Origin: Martinezella rhizogenes
Lineage (GTDB): Bacteria > Pseudomonadota > Alphaproteobacteria > Rhizobiales > Rhizobiaceae
Direction: 5' to 3'
Assembly: GCF_027460065.1 (NCBI RefSeq)
Contig: NZ_JAPYZZ010000007.1
Coordinates: 62,001 to 126,000 of the forward strand
Length of the DNA stretch: 64,000 nt
The position numbers and the translations under genes are program-made. The notes under the pieces are model-generated. The model was not told the origin of the DNA and did not search any database. It saw only the letters and a program-made list of their open reading frames with translations. Shown here piece by piece: positions 1 to 7,849 of this stretch; positions within the stretch are counted from its first letter, which is position 1; each line of letters starts with the position of its first letter.

Positions 1-82
1 CGAGAGATTGAAGTCGGCGAGCCGCGATACCGAGATCCCGCACCGGCAGGACAAGATGATCGACGCTTCGCTTGTCATCCAT
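1..82 (-). CDS. VOC/glyoxalase-like domain protein, N-terminal fragment
   Basis: Reading leftward from an ATG at 82 gives MDDKRSVDHLVLPVRDLGIA and then the window edge. A DHLVLPVRDL start is typical of the first beta strand of vicinal oxygen chelate (glyoxalase/dioxygenase fold) proteins, where the His is a metal ligand. A GGGACGG ribosome-binding site lies just upstream of the ATG. It follows the ureidoglycolate lyase-like gene on the same strand, with 122 bases between, so it may be the last gene of the catabolic operon. Only 27 residues are visible, so substrate and length are unknown. Confidence 0.6.
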   Translation of the reverse strand, partial: MDDKRSVDHLVLPVRDLGIAARRLQSL

Positions 83-204
83 GATTTCCGTCCCTTCGGC
101 CCGCGTCCGGCGCTGGACCGGACTGTTGCGGCAGACAAAAGCACGAACGACGCCAGGAATGCAAATTGTCTATCCCGGATATTGCGCGTATCCCGGGCAA
201 AAAT

Positions 205-693
205 TCACGAAGAAATGTTGGACATATCCACCGATACAGGCGTTTGCAGCGGGTAAAGGACGGTGTCTCCACCACGTCCCGTCTGCCACATCGTCATGGC
301 AAATATGCCGGAAGGCGCAAGCGGTGTCAGCCTGTGGTGCATGACACCGCAACGATAGGTGACGATCTGGCTGGGGCCTGCCAGAAAGGCCTGGAAGGTG
401 GTTTCATCCGGCGTCCCGTCTTCACCGGCCTCGCAGACCACGATCAGAGATGACGACTGGTCGAGCGGCAAAAAAGTCTGGCTGGAGAATGGATGTATTT
501 CCATTTGCGAGATGAATCGCGCGCCAGGCATTGCCTTCGCCTGTACGAGTTGAAGCACGGGCGTTTTTGCGTCGCCGGTCCCCTCATAGGCATGCGTTAG
601 TGACGCCAGCTGATCGAGTGAAGATATATCGGCGACCGAGCCGAATGGCGCGAAGGCCTCCGCCGTCAGCGGCCTGACGATAACGGGCTTCAT
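205..693 (-). CDS. Ureidoglycolate lyase (AllA) family protein
   Basis: The 162-residue protein has the length and pattern of AllA: an N-terminal RPLTAEAFAPFGSV segment, a central SSLIVVCEAG strand, FLAGPSQIVTYRCGVMHH, and a C-terminal MTMWQTGRGG stretch. AllA splits ureidoglycolate into glyoxylate and urea in purine/allantoin breakdown and acts in the cytosol as a cupin-like dimer. No other allantoin gene is nearby. The start ATG overlaps the stop of the upstream dehydrogenase by one base, so translation is probably coupled. Context suggests use in sugar-acid catabolism, perhaps on a related carbinol-type substrate. The family call is firm; the substrate is not. Confidence 0.8.
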   Translation of the reverse strand: MKPVIVRPLTAEAFAPFGSVADISSLDQLASLTHAYEGTGDAKTPVLQLVQAKAMPGARFISQMEIHPFSSQTFLPLDQSSSLIVVCEAGEDGTPDETTFQAFLAGPSQIVTYRCGVMHHRLTPLAPSGIFAMTMWQTGRGGDTVLYPLQTPVSVDMSNISS

Positions 694-1736
694 CAGGCTG
701 CTCCACTGAAGGCAAGCTGCACTTTCATGCTTTTTGCGCGGTCACCGGCAATATCGAAGGCCTCCCGGACCTGATCGAACGGCAATGTGGCACTGATCAA
801 AGGCTTAACATCGATCAGGCCGCGTCCCATCATGTTCACCGCCTGCGCAAACTCCTCGTGGAAGCGGAACGTTCCGCGCAGCTGCAGCTCTTTTGCAACG
901 ATGAGGTTCATCGGAATGGTAAAGTCGCCACCGAGCCCGAGCTGGACGATCACGCCGCCCGGTCGGAGCAGATCCAGCGCCGGGACCAGAGCCGCCTGAT
1001 TGCCGGAAGCTTCGAACAGGACGTCGAAGACGCCTTTTTCAAATCGGTATTTCTCAAGCAGGCCGACATCGCGCAGGATGTTGACGGCTTCATCCGCGCC
1101 GATACGGCGCGCCAGATCGAGCGGTGCGTCGGCGACATCTGTAACGACGATATGCGCCGCTCCGGCAAGACGGGCAACAAGCAGGCTCAGCATGCCGATC
1201 GGTCCGGCGCCGGTTATCAGCACCGTCTTGCCCAGAAGCGATCCGGCCTGACGCGCGGCATGGAGGCACACGGCCAAAGGCTCGGCCATCGCTGCCTCAC
1301 CCATGGAAAGCCCGTCGGCAATCGGTACCGGCTGCGTCGAATGGACCGTCACGATTTCACGGAAACCGCCCTGAACATGGGGGGAGCGCATGGCGCTACC
1401 CATGAAGCGCATGTCCAGGCACTGATTCTGCATGCCCTCACCGCAATAGCGGCAGGTGCCGCAAGGCAGGCTCGGATTGACGGCCACGCGCATGCCGGGC
1501 ACGAGATGCGAAACGGAACTGCCCACCTCAGCCACCGTGCCGGCAAACTCATGACCGAGCGCCATCGGCTCGCGAACGCGCACCGTGCCGAAGCCGCCAT
1601 GGTTATAATAATGCAGATCCGAGCCGCAAATTCCGCCGACGGCAACAGCCACCCGCACCTCGTCCGCGGCAAGTGGCTGGCCAGCAATTTCCTCTACCCG
1701 CAGGTCTTTTGCTGCATGAATGACGATTCCGCGCAT
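693..1736 (-). CDS. idnD: Zinc-dependent L-idonate 5-dehydrogenase-like alcohol dehydrogenase
   Basis: A 347-residue medium-chain dehydrogenase. Catalytic zinc ligands are C37 (in GGICGSDLHYYNHGG) and H62-E63 (GHE). The structural zinc site is the four-Cys lobe C92, C95, C98 and C106. A Rossmann GAGPIG motif lies at about 176-181. The SDLHYY signature is characteristic of L-idonate 5-dehydrogenase, which oxidises L-idonate to 5-ketogluconate. It lies 49 bases after the SDR gene and overlaps the AllA-like gene, so all are one operon. A neighbouring SDR like gluconate 5-dehydrogenase supports an Idn-type pair, but the natural polyol acid could differ. Confidence 0.82.
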   Translation of the reverse strand: MRGIVIHAAKDLRVEEIAGQPLAADEVRVAVAVGGICGSDLHYYNHGGFGTVRVREPMALGHEFAGTVAEVGSSVSHLVPGMRVAVNPSLPCGTCRYCGEGMQNQCLDMRFMGSAMRSPHVQGGFREIVTVHSTQPVPIADGLSMGEAAMAEPLAVCLHAARQAGSLLGKTVLITGAGPIGMLSLLVARLAGAAHIVVTDVADAPLDLARRIGADEAVNILRDVGLLEKYRFEKGVFDVLFEASGNQAALVPALDLLRPGGVIVQLGLGGDFTIPMNLIVAKELQLRGTFRFHEEFAQAVNMMGRGLIDVKPLISATLPFDQVREAFDIAGDRAKSMKVQLAFSGAA

Positions 1737-1785
1737 GCGCGTCTCCTCCCGTCAATTTCTGTTGGCATCAAGGATGGCAGCGGTC

Positions 1786-2556
1786 CTAAAGAACCGACAG
1801 CATTCCGCCGTCGACATAGATTATCTGGCCATTGACGTAGTCGGAGGCCGAAGCAGAGAGGAACACAGCAGTTCCGACGAGTTCCTGCGGCTTGCCCCAG
1901 CGTTTCGCAGGCGTGCGCGCCTTCACCCAGGCGTCGAATTCCGGATTGTCGATCAGCGCCTGATTCATGTCGGTCAGCATGTAGCCGGGGCCGATGGCGT
2001 TGGCCTGTATGCCATATTGCGCCCACTCCGCCGCCATGGTGCGGGTCAGCATCTTGATGCCGCCCTTGGCCACGGTGTAGGGCGCCACCGTTGCGCGGGC
2101 CAGTTCGCTGGTCAGCGAGCCGATATTGACGATCTTGCCATATCCCCGCGGGATCATCCGTTTTGCAGCCTCACGGCCGATCATGAAGGCGCTTGTGAGG
2201 TTGGTGTCGATCACCCGCTGCCAGTCCGCCGTCTCCAGCTCGATCATCGGTTTGCGGAACTGGATGCCGGCATTGTTGACGAGAATGTCGACGTCTATCC
2301 CCTGCTCATCAAGCCTGGCGAAAGCCTCAATGATTGCGTTTTCGGAGGTGACGTCAAAGGCGACCGCCTCGGCATCATGGCCGGCATTGCGAAACTCCTC
2401 TACCGTTTGCGCGACACGTGACGGATCGGTGCCGTTGATGAGGATGCGTGCCCCTGCAACGGCAAGTCCTTCCGCCATTGCGCGGCCGAGGCCGCGTGAA
2501 GAACCGGTAACAAGCGCCGTGCGCCCGGAGAGATCGAAGATGGTCTGATTGATCAT
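1786..2556 (-). CDS. SDR oxidoreductase, gluconate 5-dehydrogenase-like
   Basis: The 256-residue classical short-chain dehydrogenase has the cofactor motif TGSSRGLG at 17-24, NNAG at 94-97 and catalytic S147, Y160 and K164 (YTVAK). Similarity in style to IdnO/Gno suggests interconversion of 5-ketogluconate and D-gluconate, or an analogous keto-acid step, using NAD(P)H. It starts 10 bases after the stop of the enolase-superfamily gene and precedes the L-idonate dehydrogenase-like gene. The pairing of these two dehydrogenases is the classic way of inverting a C5 hydroxyl. SDR membership is certain; the substrate is inferred from context. Confidence 0.85.
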   Translation of the reverse strand: MINQTIFDLSGRTALVTGSSRGLGRAMAEGLAVAGARILINGTDPSRVAQTVEEFRNAGHDAEAVAFDVTSENAIIEAFARLDEQGIDVDILVNNAGIQFRKPMIELETADWQRVIDTNLTSAFMIGREAAKRMIPRGYGKIVNIGSLTSELARATVAPYTVAKGGIKMLTRTMAAEWAQYGIQANAIGPGYMLTDMNQALIDNPEFDAWVKARTPAKRWGKPQELVGTAVFLSASASDYVNGQIIYVDGGMLSVL

Positions 2557-2566
2557 GATGCCCTCC

Positions 2567-3769
2567 TCACAGCGTGCTGACGCGGACCGTCAGGTCCGGC
2601 CGCTCGAAGACCTTGGGCAGCAATTCGGTGCCGAGGCCGGGTCCTTCCATCGGCAGCACGAAGCCGTTTTCGATGACAGGCAGATTTGTCACCAGCTCGC
2701 TATACCAGCCGGTATAAAAAGCGCGCACCGACTCCTGGATCATGGTGTTGGTCTGCGAAAAAGAGGAATGAACGGCCGCGGCATAGGCGACAGGCCCGGT
2801 GCAATCATGCGGCGCGTAGGGGCGATGATAGGTATCAGCCAGCGCGGCAATCTTGCGGCCTTCGGTCAGGCCGCCGGTCCAGACGAGGTCAGTCATGACG
2901 ATGCCGATCGCACCGGCTTCCAGCATGTCCTTGTAGGGGAAGCGGGAACCGAGCGTTTCCGAGGCACAGATCGGCACGCTGGTGGAGGCGGCCAGTTCCG
3001 AAAGGGCGGATACCGAATTCATCCGTATCGGGTCCTCGTACCATGTCGGGTCGAAAGCCTCGAGTTCGCGGGCGATTTTCTTGATCGTCGGCAGGTTCCA
3101 GAGGCTGTGAAACTCCACCATGATTTGCATGCGGTCACCCACACATTTGCGTATCTGCTCGAACGGCAAAAGGGCTGCGCGCAACTGCTCGCTGGTGATA
3201 TAGCGTCCGTCGTTTTCGATGGCCGCGGGATCGAATGGCCAGATTTTCATCGCCGAAATGCCCTGCTCCAGCAGGTTTTCGGCAAGCGCGCCCGCATCCG
3301 TCATGAAAGCCTTGAGATCTTCATAGGGGCCTTCGGCATCGTCGCGAAAATTCCAGGTATCGACCGGCTTGATCTTGTTGGACCGAACATAACCGTAACC
3401 GGCGCAGGTATTGTAGACGGGAATACGATCGTGGCAGAGGCCGCCCAGCATCTGATGGACCGGCTGGTTGCAGACCTTGCCGAAAATATCCCACAGCGCC
3501 AGATCGATCGCCGAAGCCGCACGATATTCGGCGCCAGTCGAGGCCTGCGCCATCGGCAGATTCACCAGTTCGCGGGAATGCGCCTCAATCCGCATCGGGT
3601 CGCGGCCAAGCAGGCGACCGGCGAGCACATCATGGATATGAGCCTCGACCGCGCCTGCGCCATAGAAGGTCTCACCCAGCCCGATCACCCCGGCATCGGT
3701 GTGGATGCGCACCCAAAGCACATTTGAGAACTCCTCGGTCCGCAAAGTTTCGACAGACGTAATCTTCAT
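2567..3769 (-). CDS. Mandelate racemase/muconate lactonizing enzyme family protein, probable sugar-acid dehydratase
   Basis: A 400-residue enolase-superfamily protein. The N-terminal capping domain has TFYGAG near 34-39. The barrel shows K175 (MKIW), metal ligands E219 (MVEFH), E245 (WYEDP) and E271 (ASETL), and the catalytic base H321 (APHD). H221 follows the first ligand, as in several acid-sugar dehydratases. Such enzymes remove the alpha proton of aldonic or aldaric acids and eliminate water to give 2-keto-3-deoxy acids. It is the first gene of the minus-strand operon and faces the GntR regulator across a 160-base promoter region. Glu instead of Asp at the first ligand is less common. Exact substrate unknown. 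Confidence 0.85.
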   Translation of the reverse strand: MKITSVETLRTEEFSNVLWVRIHTDAGVIGLGETFYGAGAVEAHIHDVLAGRLLGRDPMRIEAHSRELVNLPMAQASTGAEYRAASAIDLALWDIFGKVCNQPVHQMLGGLCHDRIPVYNTCAGYGYVRSNKIKPVDTWNFRDDAEGPYEDLKAFMTDAGALAENLLEQGISAMKIWPFDPAAIENDGRYITSEQLRAALLPFEQIRKCVGDRMQIMVEFHSLWNLPTIKKIARELEAFDPTWYEDPIRMNSVSALSELAASTSVPICASETLGSRFPYKDMLEAGAIGIVMTDLVWTGGLTEGRKIAALADTYHRPYAPHDCTGPVAYAAAVHSSFSQTNTMIQESVRAFYTGWYSELVTNLPVIENGFVLPMEGPGLGTELLPKVFERPDLTVRVSTL

Positions 3770-3855
3770 TAGCTCCTCCGCGCGCCCACCTCGGTCGCGT
3801 CTCCCGATTGACTGACCAGCCTCCCAGCCAGTCTCGATCAGGACAATAATGTTGC

Positions 3856-3871
3856 TTGTAAAATTTCACAA
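3856..3871. promoter_or_regulatory. Candidate GntR operator in the divergent promoter region
   Basis: TTGT-N8-ACAA inverted repeat lying between the divergent enolase-superfamily operon and the GntR gene. The string TTGTAAAAT recurs in opposite orientation before the sugar-binding protein gene (4744-4756). The 160-base gap 3770-3929 holds no gene and must carry promoters for both sides. Operator assignment is inference from position and recurrence. Confidence 0.45.
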
Positions 3872-3929
3872 CATGTTTTATACCGATTTATGTACTGAGT
3901 TCGTTGACCGCGACGGGAGGAGACCGGAG

Positions 3930-4685
3930 ATGGCACGCAAGCAGACAAAGCCGGAATTGGTAAAAGACGGCGAAAAGCCGAAGCGCGCAAACCGCGTCAA
4001 CTTCTTCGATCTCGCTTATGAGCGCATCGAGGAACTGCTGATCAATTGCGAGCTGAAGCCCGGCCGGCAACTGACATTGCAGGAATTGCAGGATGCGACG
4101 GGGCTGGGCCGGACGCCGGTTCATAATGCCGTCAGCCGTCTTGCCGCCGATACGCTGCTGGTGGTGCTGCCCCGCCACGGCCTCAGGGTCGCGCCCATCG
4201 ATCTAGCGCGTGAGCGCCTGCTGCTACAGCTTCGCCGGGACATGGAACGCTTCGTCATGCGGCTGGCGGTGGAACGGGCAAGCCTCTCCCATCGCAATCA
4301 GATGCTGCATATTGAACGTGCCCTGCGTGAACGGCGGGAGCAGATCACGCTCAGCGAATTCAACCTGCTCGACCGTCGGATTGACCAGATATTGCTGGCG
4401 GCGGCGAACGAACCCTTCCTCGAACATACCCTGCGGCCGCTGCACACGATCTATCGGCGCATCGGCTTCATTCACCACACGGTGACACATGGAAAATCCG
4501 ACCTGACGCAGACAGTCGACTGCCATCTTTCGGTCCTGAATGCCGTCGCGAACCGCCATCTGGACACGGCGCTTGCCGCAACGGACGCCTTGGTCGGCTT
4601 CGTCGATTCCATGTTCGATGAAATGGAAACGGGCATAGACCCTCGCCTGCTGGATTGCAGTATCGAACCGATTTTCAAGATTTGA
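3930..4685 (+). CDS. GntR family transcriptional regulator (FCD-type)
   Basis: From the ATG at 3930 the protein is 251 residues. It has an N-terminal winged helix-turn-helix (FFDLAYERIEELLINCELKPGR, then LQELQDATGLGRTPVHNAVSRLAADTLL) followed by a helical FCD-like effector domain with LDRRIDQILLAAANEPFLEH. The start is chosen for the strong GGGAGGAG site ten bases upstream; an ATG at 3849 in the same frame would put the start inside the probable operator. It stands between the catabolic operon and the sugar importer and probably represses both until a pathway intermediate binds. The ligand is unknown. Confidence 0.85.
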   Translation: MARKQTKPELVKDGEKPKRANRVNFFDLAYERIEELLINCELKPGRQLTLQELQDATGLGRTPVHNAVSRLAADTLLVVLPRHGLRVAPIDLARERLLLQLRRDMERFVMRLAVERASLSHRNQMLHIERALRERREQITLSEFNLLDRRIDQILLAAANEPFLEHTLRPLHTIYRRIGFIHHTVTHGKSDLTQTVDCHLSVLNAVANRHLDTALAATDALVGFVDSMFDEMETGIDPRLLDCSIEPIFKI

Positions 4686-4743
4686 AACAGCGGCGCCATT
4701 GGATGCCCACTATCCGGCCGCCATGAAGAAAGATTTCTGAAAT

Positions 4744-4756
4744 ACATATTTTACAA
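4744..4756 (-). promoter_or_regulatory. Second candidate GntR operator half, before the sugar importer
   Basis: On the minus strand this reads TTGTAAAATATGT, matching 10 of the first 11 bases of the element at 3856 (TTGTAAAATTT). It lies about 50 bases before the start of the solute-binding protein gene. It may place the importer under the same regulator. The match is short and AT-rich, so chance cannot be excluded. Confidence 0.35.
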
Positions 4757-4807
4757 TGACTTATGGCGCTCGGGAGGCGCCACAAAAAAGCTCAGGGAGG
4801 AGCATGG

Positions 4808-6025
4808 ATGAGCAATATCGTAAAATCCTTGATTGCGGCCACAATGGCGACGGCGCTTGCATCCTGGGCAGCCCCTGCGCTGGCCAAGGACAAGATCACC
4901 TTCGCCGCCGCGGTTTTTGCGGAAGCCGGACGTGGCGACCGGGTCAAGGCCTGGATCCAGAAGTTCAACGAAAGTCAGGACAAGGTCGAAGTTGAACCCA
5001 TCGCAATTCCGTTTTCCAGCCTCGCCAACACCGTCTTCACCCAGATGGGTGGCGGCGGTGGACCGGACCTCGTGCGCTTCGACCAGACCGATTTCTTCGC
5101 TGCCATTCCATCCGGGCGCCTGCTGCCGCTCGATGATCTGATCAGCGACAAGGATCACGACTTCCTGGGGCCGGACCGCTTCATGAAGGTGAAGGACGTC
5201 CGTTACGGTCTGCTGTTCGACACGACGGGTTATGCGCTGCTGTACAACAAGGACATCCTGCCGGAACCACCGAAGGATTTCGAAAGCTTCCTGTCGGCCG
5301 CCAAGGAGAAAACCAAGGACGGCGTTTATGGTTATGCCTACCGCGCCACGATGGCGGAGCGCGCCGGTTTCTGGCAGGATCTCTGCAACTACGTCTTCGG
5401 ATTTGGCGGTCGCTGGAGCGACAAGGACGGCAAGCTCACGCTCAATAGCCCTGACGTCATCAAGGGCGTTACCGCCTACAAGCAGGTTTATGATGCCTCT
5501 GTGACGCCACGCGGCGCTGACGCGGCCACCTATCGCCGCATGTTCTGGGAAGGCAAGATCGCCATGAATGTCGATAATGGCGGCGTGGCGGCAATCTTCA
5601 ACCAGAACGCCCCGCAGCTCAATTTCGCCGCAGCACCCTCGCCTTTCCCGGACAAGGCCCAAGGCCTCATCATGACGGCCCTCGTGGTCAACGCCAACAC
5701 GAAACACAAGGATGCGGCGGGCGCCTTCATCAAATGGGCCTATTCCCCCGAAAACCAGAAAGGTCTTCAGGCAGCCATGGGGACGGGTGTCGGCACCAAG
5801 ATCGACATGTCTGCCGAAGAGCAGGCGAAGCGGCCATGGCTGAAGGTCTATGAAGGCCAGATGCAGAATGCCCTTCCGCAGCTTGTGATGGGACATGAGG
5901 GCAAGACGCCCGAAATCCAGCAGATCGTGCTCGAGCAGGTGTTGAAGGTCCTTCTCGAAAACGCCGATCCAAAGGACGCCATGGATCGCGCCCAAACGCT
6001 GGTGGAGCGGCGCGTGCTTCGCTGA
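4808..6025 (+). CDS. ABC sugar transporter, family 1 extracellular solute-binding protein
   Basis: Starting at the ATG at 4808, which has GGAGGAG just upstream, the protein is 405 residues. It begins with a signal peptide (MSNIVKSLIAATMATALASW, then a cleavage-like ALA-K). The mature part is a MalE-like family 1 periplasmic receptor: FAEAGRGDRVKAWIQKFNES, GGGGGPDLVRFDQTDFFA, LLYNKDILPEPPKDFESF and GAFIKWAYSPENQKG. It would capture the ligand in the periplasm and deliver it to the two permeases that follow. An alternative ATG at 4763 would put a charged extension before the signal peptide. Ligand unknown; an acidic sugar is likely from context. Confidence 0.88.
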   Translation: MSNIVKSLIAATMATALASWAAPALAKDKITFAAAVFAEAGRGDRVKAWIQKFNESQDKVEVEPIAIPFSSLANTVFTQMGGGGGPDLVRFDQTDFFAAIPSGRLLPLDDLISDKDHDFLGPDRFMKVKDVRYGLLFDTTGYALLYNKDILPEPPKDFESFLSAAKEKTKDGVYGYAYRATMAERAGFWQDLCNYVFGFGGRWSDKDGKLTLNSPDVIKGVTAYKQVYDASVTPRGADAATYRRMFWEGKIAMNVDNGGVAAIFNQNAPQLNFAAAPSPFPDKAQGLIMTALVVNANTKHKDAAGAFIKWAYSPENQKGLQAAMGTGVGTKIDMSAEEQAKRPWLKVYEGQMQNALPQLVMGHEGKTPEIQQIVLEQVLKVLLENADPKDAMDRAQTLVERRVLR

Positions 6026-6032
6026 AATCGAT

Positions 6033-6058
6033 GCGGAGGCTGCCTGAACGGCCTCCGC
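6033..6058 (+). other. Intercistronic hairpin after the solute-binding protein gene
   Basis: An 8-bp perfect stem (GCGGAGGC/GCCTCCGC) with a 10-base loop sits in the 64-base gap between the binding protein gene and the first permease gene. It has no T-run, so it is more likely a 3' end-stabilising or partial-termination element than a full terminator. Confidence 0.6.
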
Positions 6059-6089
6059 AACCCCGGCTCTATTTCCCTCGAGGTCAGTT

Positions 6090-7007
6090 ATGAAACGTGC
6101 CCAGTTCGCAAGAGCAAGGCTCGACGGTCATCCGTTGACTCCTTATCTCTTCGCCGCACCGGTCGGCATCTATCTACTGCTGTTTCAGTTTTATCCGCTG
6201 GTCCAGCAGTTCTTCATGAGCTTCACCGCCACCGACCTGCTGACGCCCAACGTCAACCGGTTCGTCGGTATCGAGAATTATTCCTTCCTGATCGAGGATG
6301 GCGAATTGTGGAAGGTGCTGTGGATCACGGCGATCTATACCGTCGCCTGCGTGATCTTTGCGATCGGCACGGGCCTCGGTTCGGCAATGCTGCTCGATTC
6401 ACCTTTTTTCGGCCGGGGTATCGCCCGGGCGCTCATCACCGTTCCCTGGGCCGCGCCGTCCGTTGCCGTCGCGCTGGTGTTCACCTGGATATTCAATTCA
6501 CAATACGGCATTTTCAACCGGGTTCTCACCGGCCTCGGCCTTCCCTTCGGCGGTGAGAACTGGCTCGACGATCCAAACCTCGCCCTACCGGCTATCCTGC
6601 TCACCACCGTCTGGCAGATATTTCCCTTCTCTTCCGTGGTAATCCTTGCGGCGCTGCAGGGCGTGCCGCATGAGCTCAAGGAGGCTGCCGTCATCGATGG
6701 CGCTGACCGGCTCAACATCTTCAAGACCGCCACATGGCCGACCATTCAGCCGACCGTGCTGATGCTGACGCTGTTCGTCACCATCTGGTCGCTGCGCCGC
6801 TTCGACCTAATCTGGCTGATGACGCAGGGCGGCCCGATCGGCGCGACCAACACGCTCGTCATCGAGCTTTATCGCCAGGGTTTCGTCTATCGCGATCTCG
6901 GATCAGCGGCCTCCATCGGCATGATCGGCCTGTCGATCGCGCTTCTGGTCACCGTCATCTATTTCAAGGTCACCCGGATGACTGAACAGGCACAGGGGAA
7001 GCGTTGA
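6090..7007 (+). CDS. ABC sugar transporter permease, MalF/UgpA-like
   Basis: The 305-residue inner-membrane protein has about six hydrophobic segments, beginning LTPYLFAAPVGIYLLLFQFYPLVQQ. It carries the cytoplasmic EAA loop (EAAVIDGADRLNIFKTATWP) that contacts the ATPase. It is one half of the importer channel in the CUT1 class. Its TGA overlaps the ATG of the second permease gene by one base, so the two are made together. No unusual features seen. Confidence 0.9.
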   Translation: MKRAQFARARLDGHPLTPYLFAAPVGIYLLLFQFYPLVQQFFMSFTATDLLTPNVNRFVGIENYSFLIEDGELWKVLWITAIYTVACVIFAIGTGLGSAMLLDSPFFGRGIARALITVPWAAPSVAVALVFTWIFNSQYGIFNRVLTGLGLPFGGENWLDDPNLALPAILLTTVWQIFPFSSVVILAALQGVPHELKEAAVIDGADRLNIFKTATWPTIQPTVLMLTLFVTIWSLRRFDLIWLMTQGGPIGATNTLVIELYRQGFVYRDLGSAASIGMIGLSIALLVTVIYFKVTRMTEQAQGKR

Positions 7008-7837
7008 TGAATACCACCGGCAACGCCCACTACGTCCGTATCCTTGCCGTCCTCTTCATGCTCGGCTTTGCGGCTTTTCCGATCTACTGGATGTTCGTCA
7101 CGTCCATGACGCCGTCCTCGGAACTCTTCGCGCCCTTTCCGCGGCTCGTGCCCGACTGGTCGCAGCTTGGAATCTATCTCGAGGTTTTCGATACCATTCC
7201 GGTGACGACATGGCTGAAGAACAGCTTTCTGGTCGCCACAGGCACCACCGTCCTCAGCATCCTGCTTGCCGTCCTGCCGGCTTACGCCCTTTCCCGCTTC
7301 CGGTTTGCAGGACTTGCGATACTTGGCTTCGCATTGTTTGCGACGCAGATGCTGCCGGAAGCCATGCTTGTCGTGCCGCTCTATTCGATATTCGGCGATC
7401 TCAACCTGCTCAATACGATCCCTGGCCTTGTGCTGGCAAACACCGCTTTCGTGGTGCCTGTCATTACTTGGATCATCAAGGGTGCGATCGACGGCATTCC
7501 GATAGAGATCGAAGAAGCGGCAAGGGTCGATGGCTGCTCGCGTCTCGATATTGTGCTCGGCATCATCATTCCGCTGATTACGCCAACGCTCGCTGCCGCC
7601 GCCGTTATCTCTTTTTTCCACGGCTGGAACGAATATGTCTTCGCGCAGACCCTGATCAGCAGTGAAAACCTCAGGACGGCTTCCGTCGGGCTCGCCAGTT
7701 TTGTCGGCGAACTCTCCACCCCCATCCATTCCGTCATGGCAGTGGGGGTGATCTACACCCTGCCCGCCATCGTCTTTTACCTCTTTGCCCAACGCTACGT
7801 GGTCGCCGGAATGACCGCTGGCAGCGTCAAAGGCTGA
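7007..7837 (+). CDS. ABC sugar transporter permease, MalG/UgpE-like
   Basis: The 276-residue inner-membrane partner permease. FPIYWMFVTSMTPSSELF near the N-terminus is typical of MalG-type permeases, and the EAA loop reads EEAARVDGCSRLDIVLGIII. Start chosen at the ATG at 7007, overlapping the previous stop; a TTG one codon earlier is possible. It pairs with the MalF-like protein to form the translocation pore for the CUT1 importer, 12 bases before the ATPase gene. Confidence 0.9.
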   Translation: MNTTGNAHYVRILAVLFMLGFAAFPIYWMFVTSMTPSSELFAPFPRLVPDWSQLGIYLEVFDTIPVTTWLKNSFLVATGTTVLSILLAVLPAYALSRFRFAGLAILGFALFATQMLPEAMLVVPLYSIFGDLNLLNTIPGLVLANTAFVVPVITWIIKGAIDGIPIEIEEAARVDGCSRLDIVLGIIIPLITPTLAAAAVISFFHGWNEYVFAQTLISSENLRTASVGLASFVGELSTPIHSVMAVGVIYTLPAIVFYLFAQRYVVAGMTAGSVKG

Positions 7838-7849
7838 CAGGAAAACCAG

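Noticed and set aside
205..693. A full allantoin degradation pathway implied by the AllA-like gene
   Set aside because: No allantoinase, allantoate amidohydrolase or urease gene is present in the window, and the neighbours are sugar-acid enzymes.
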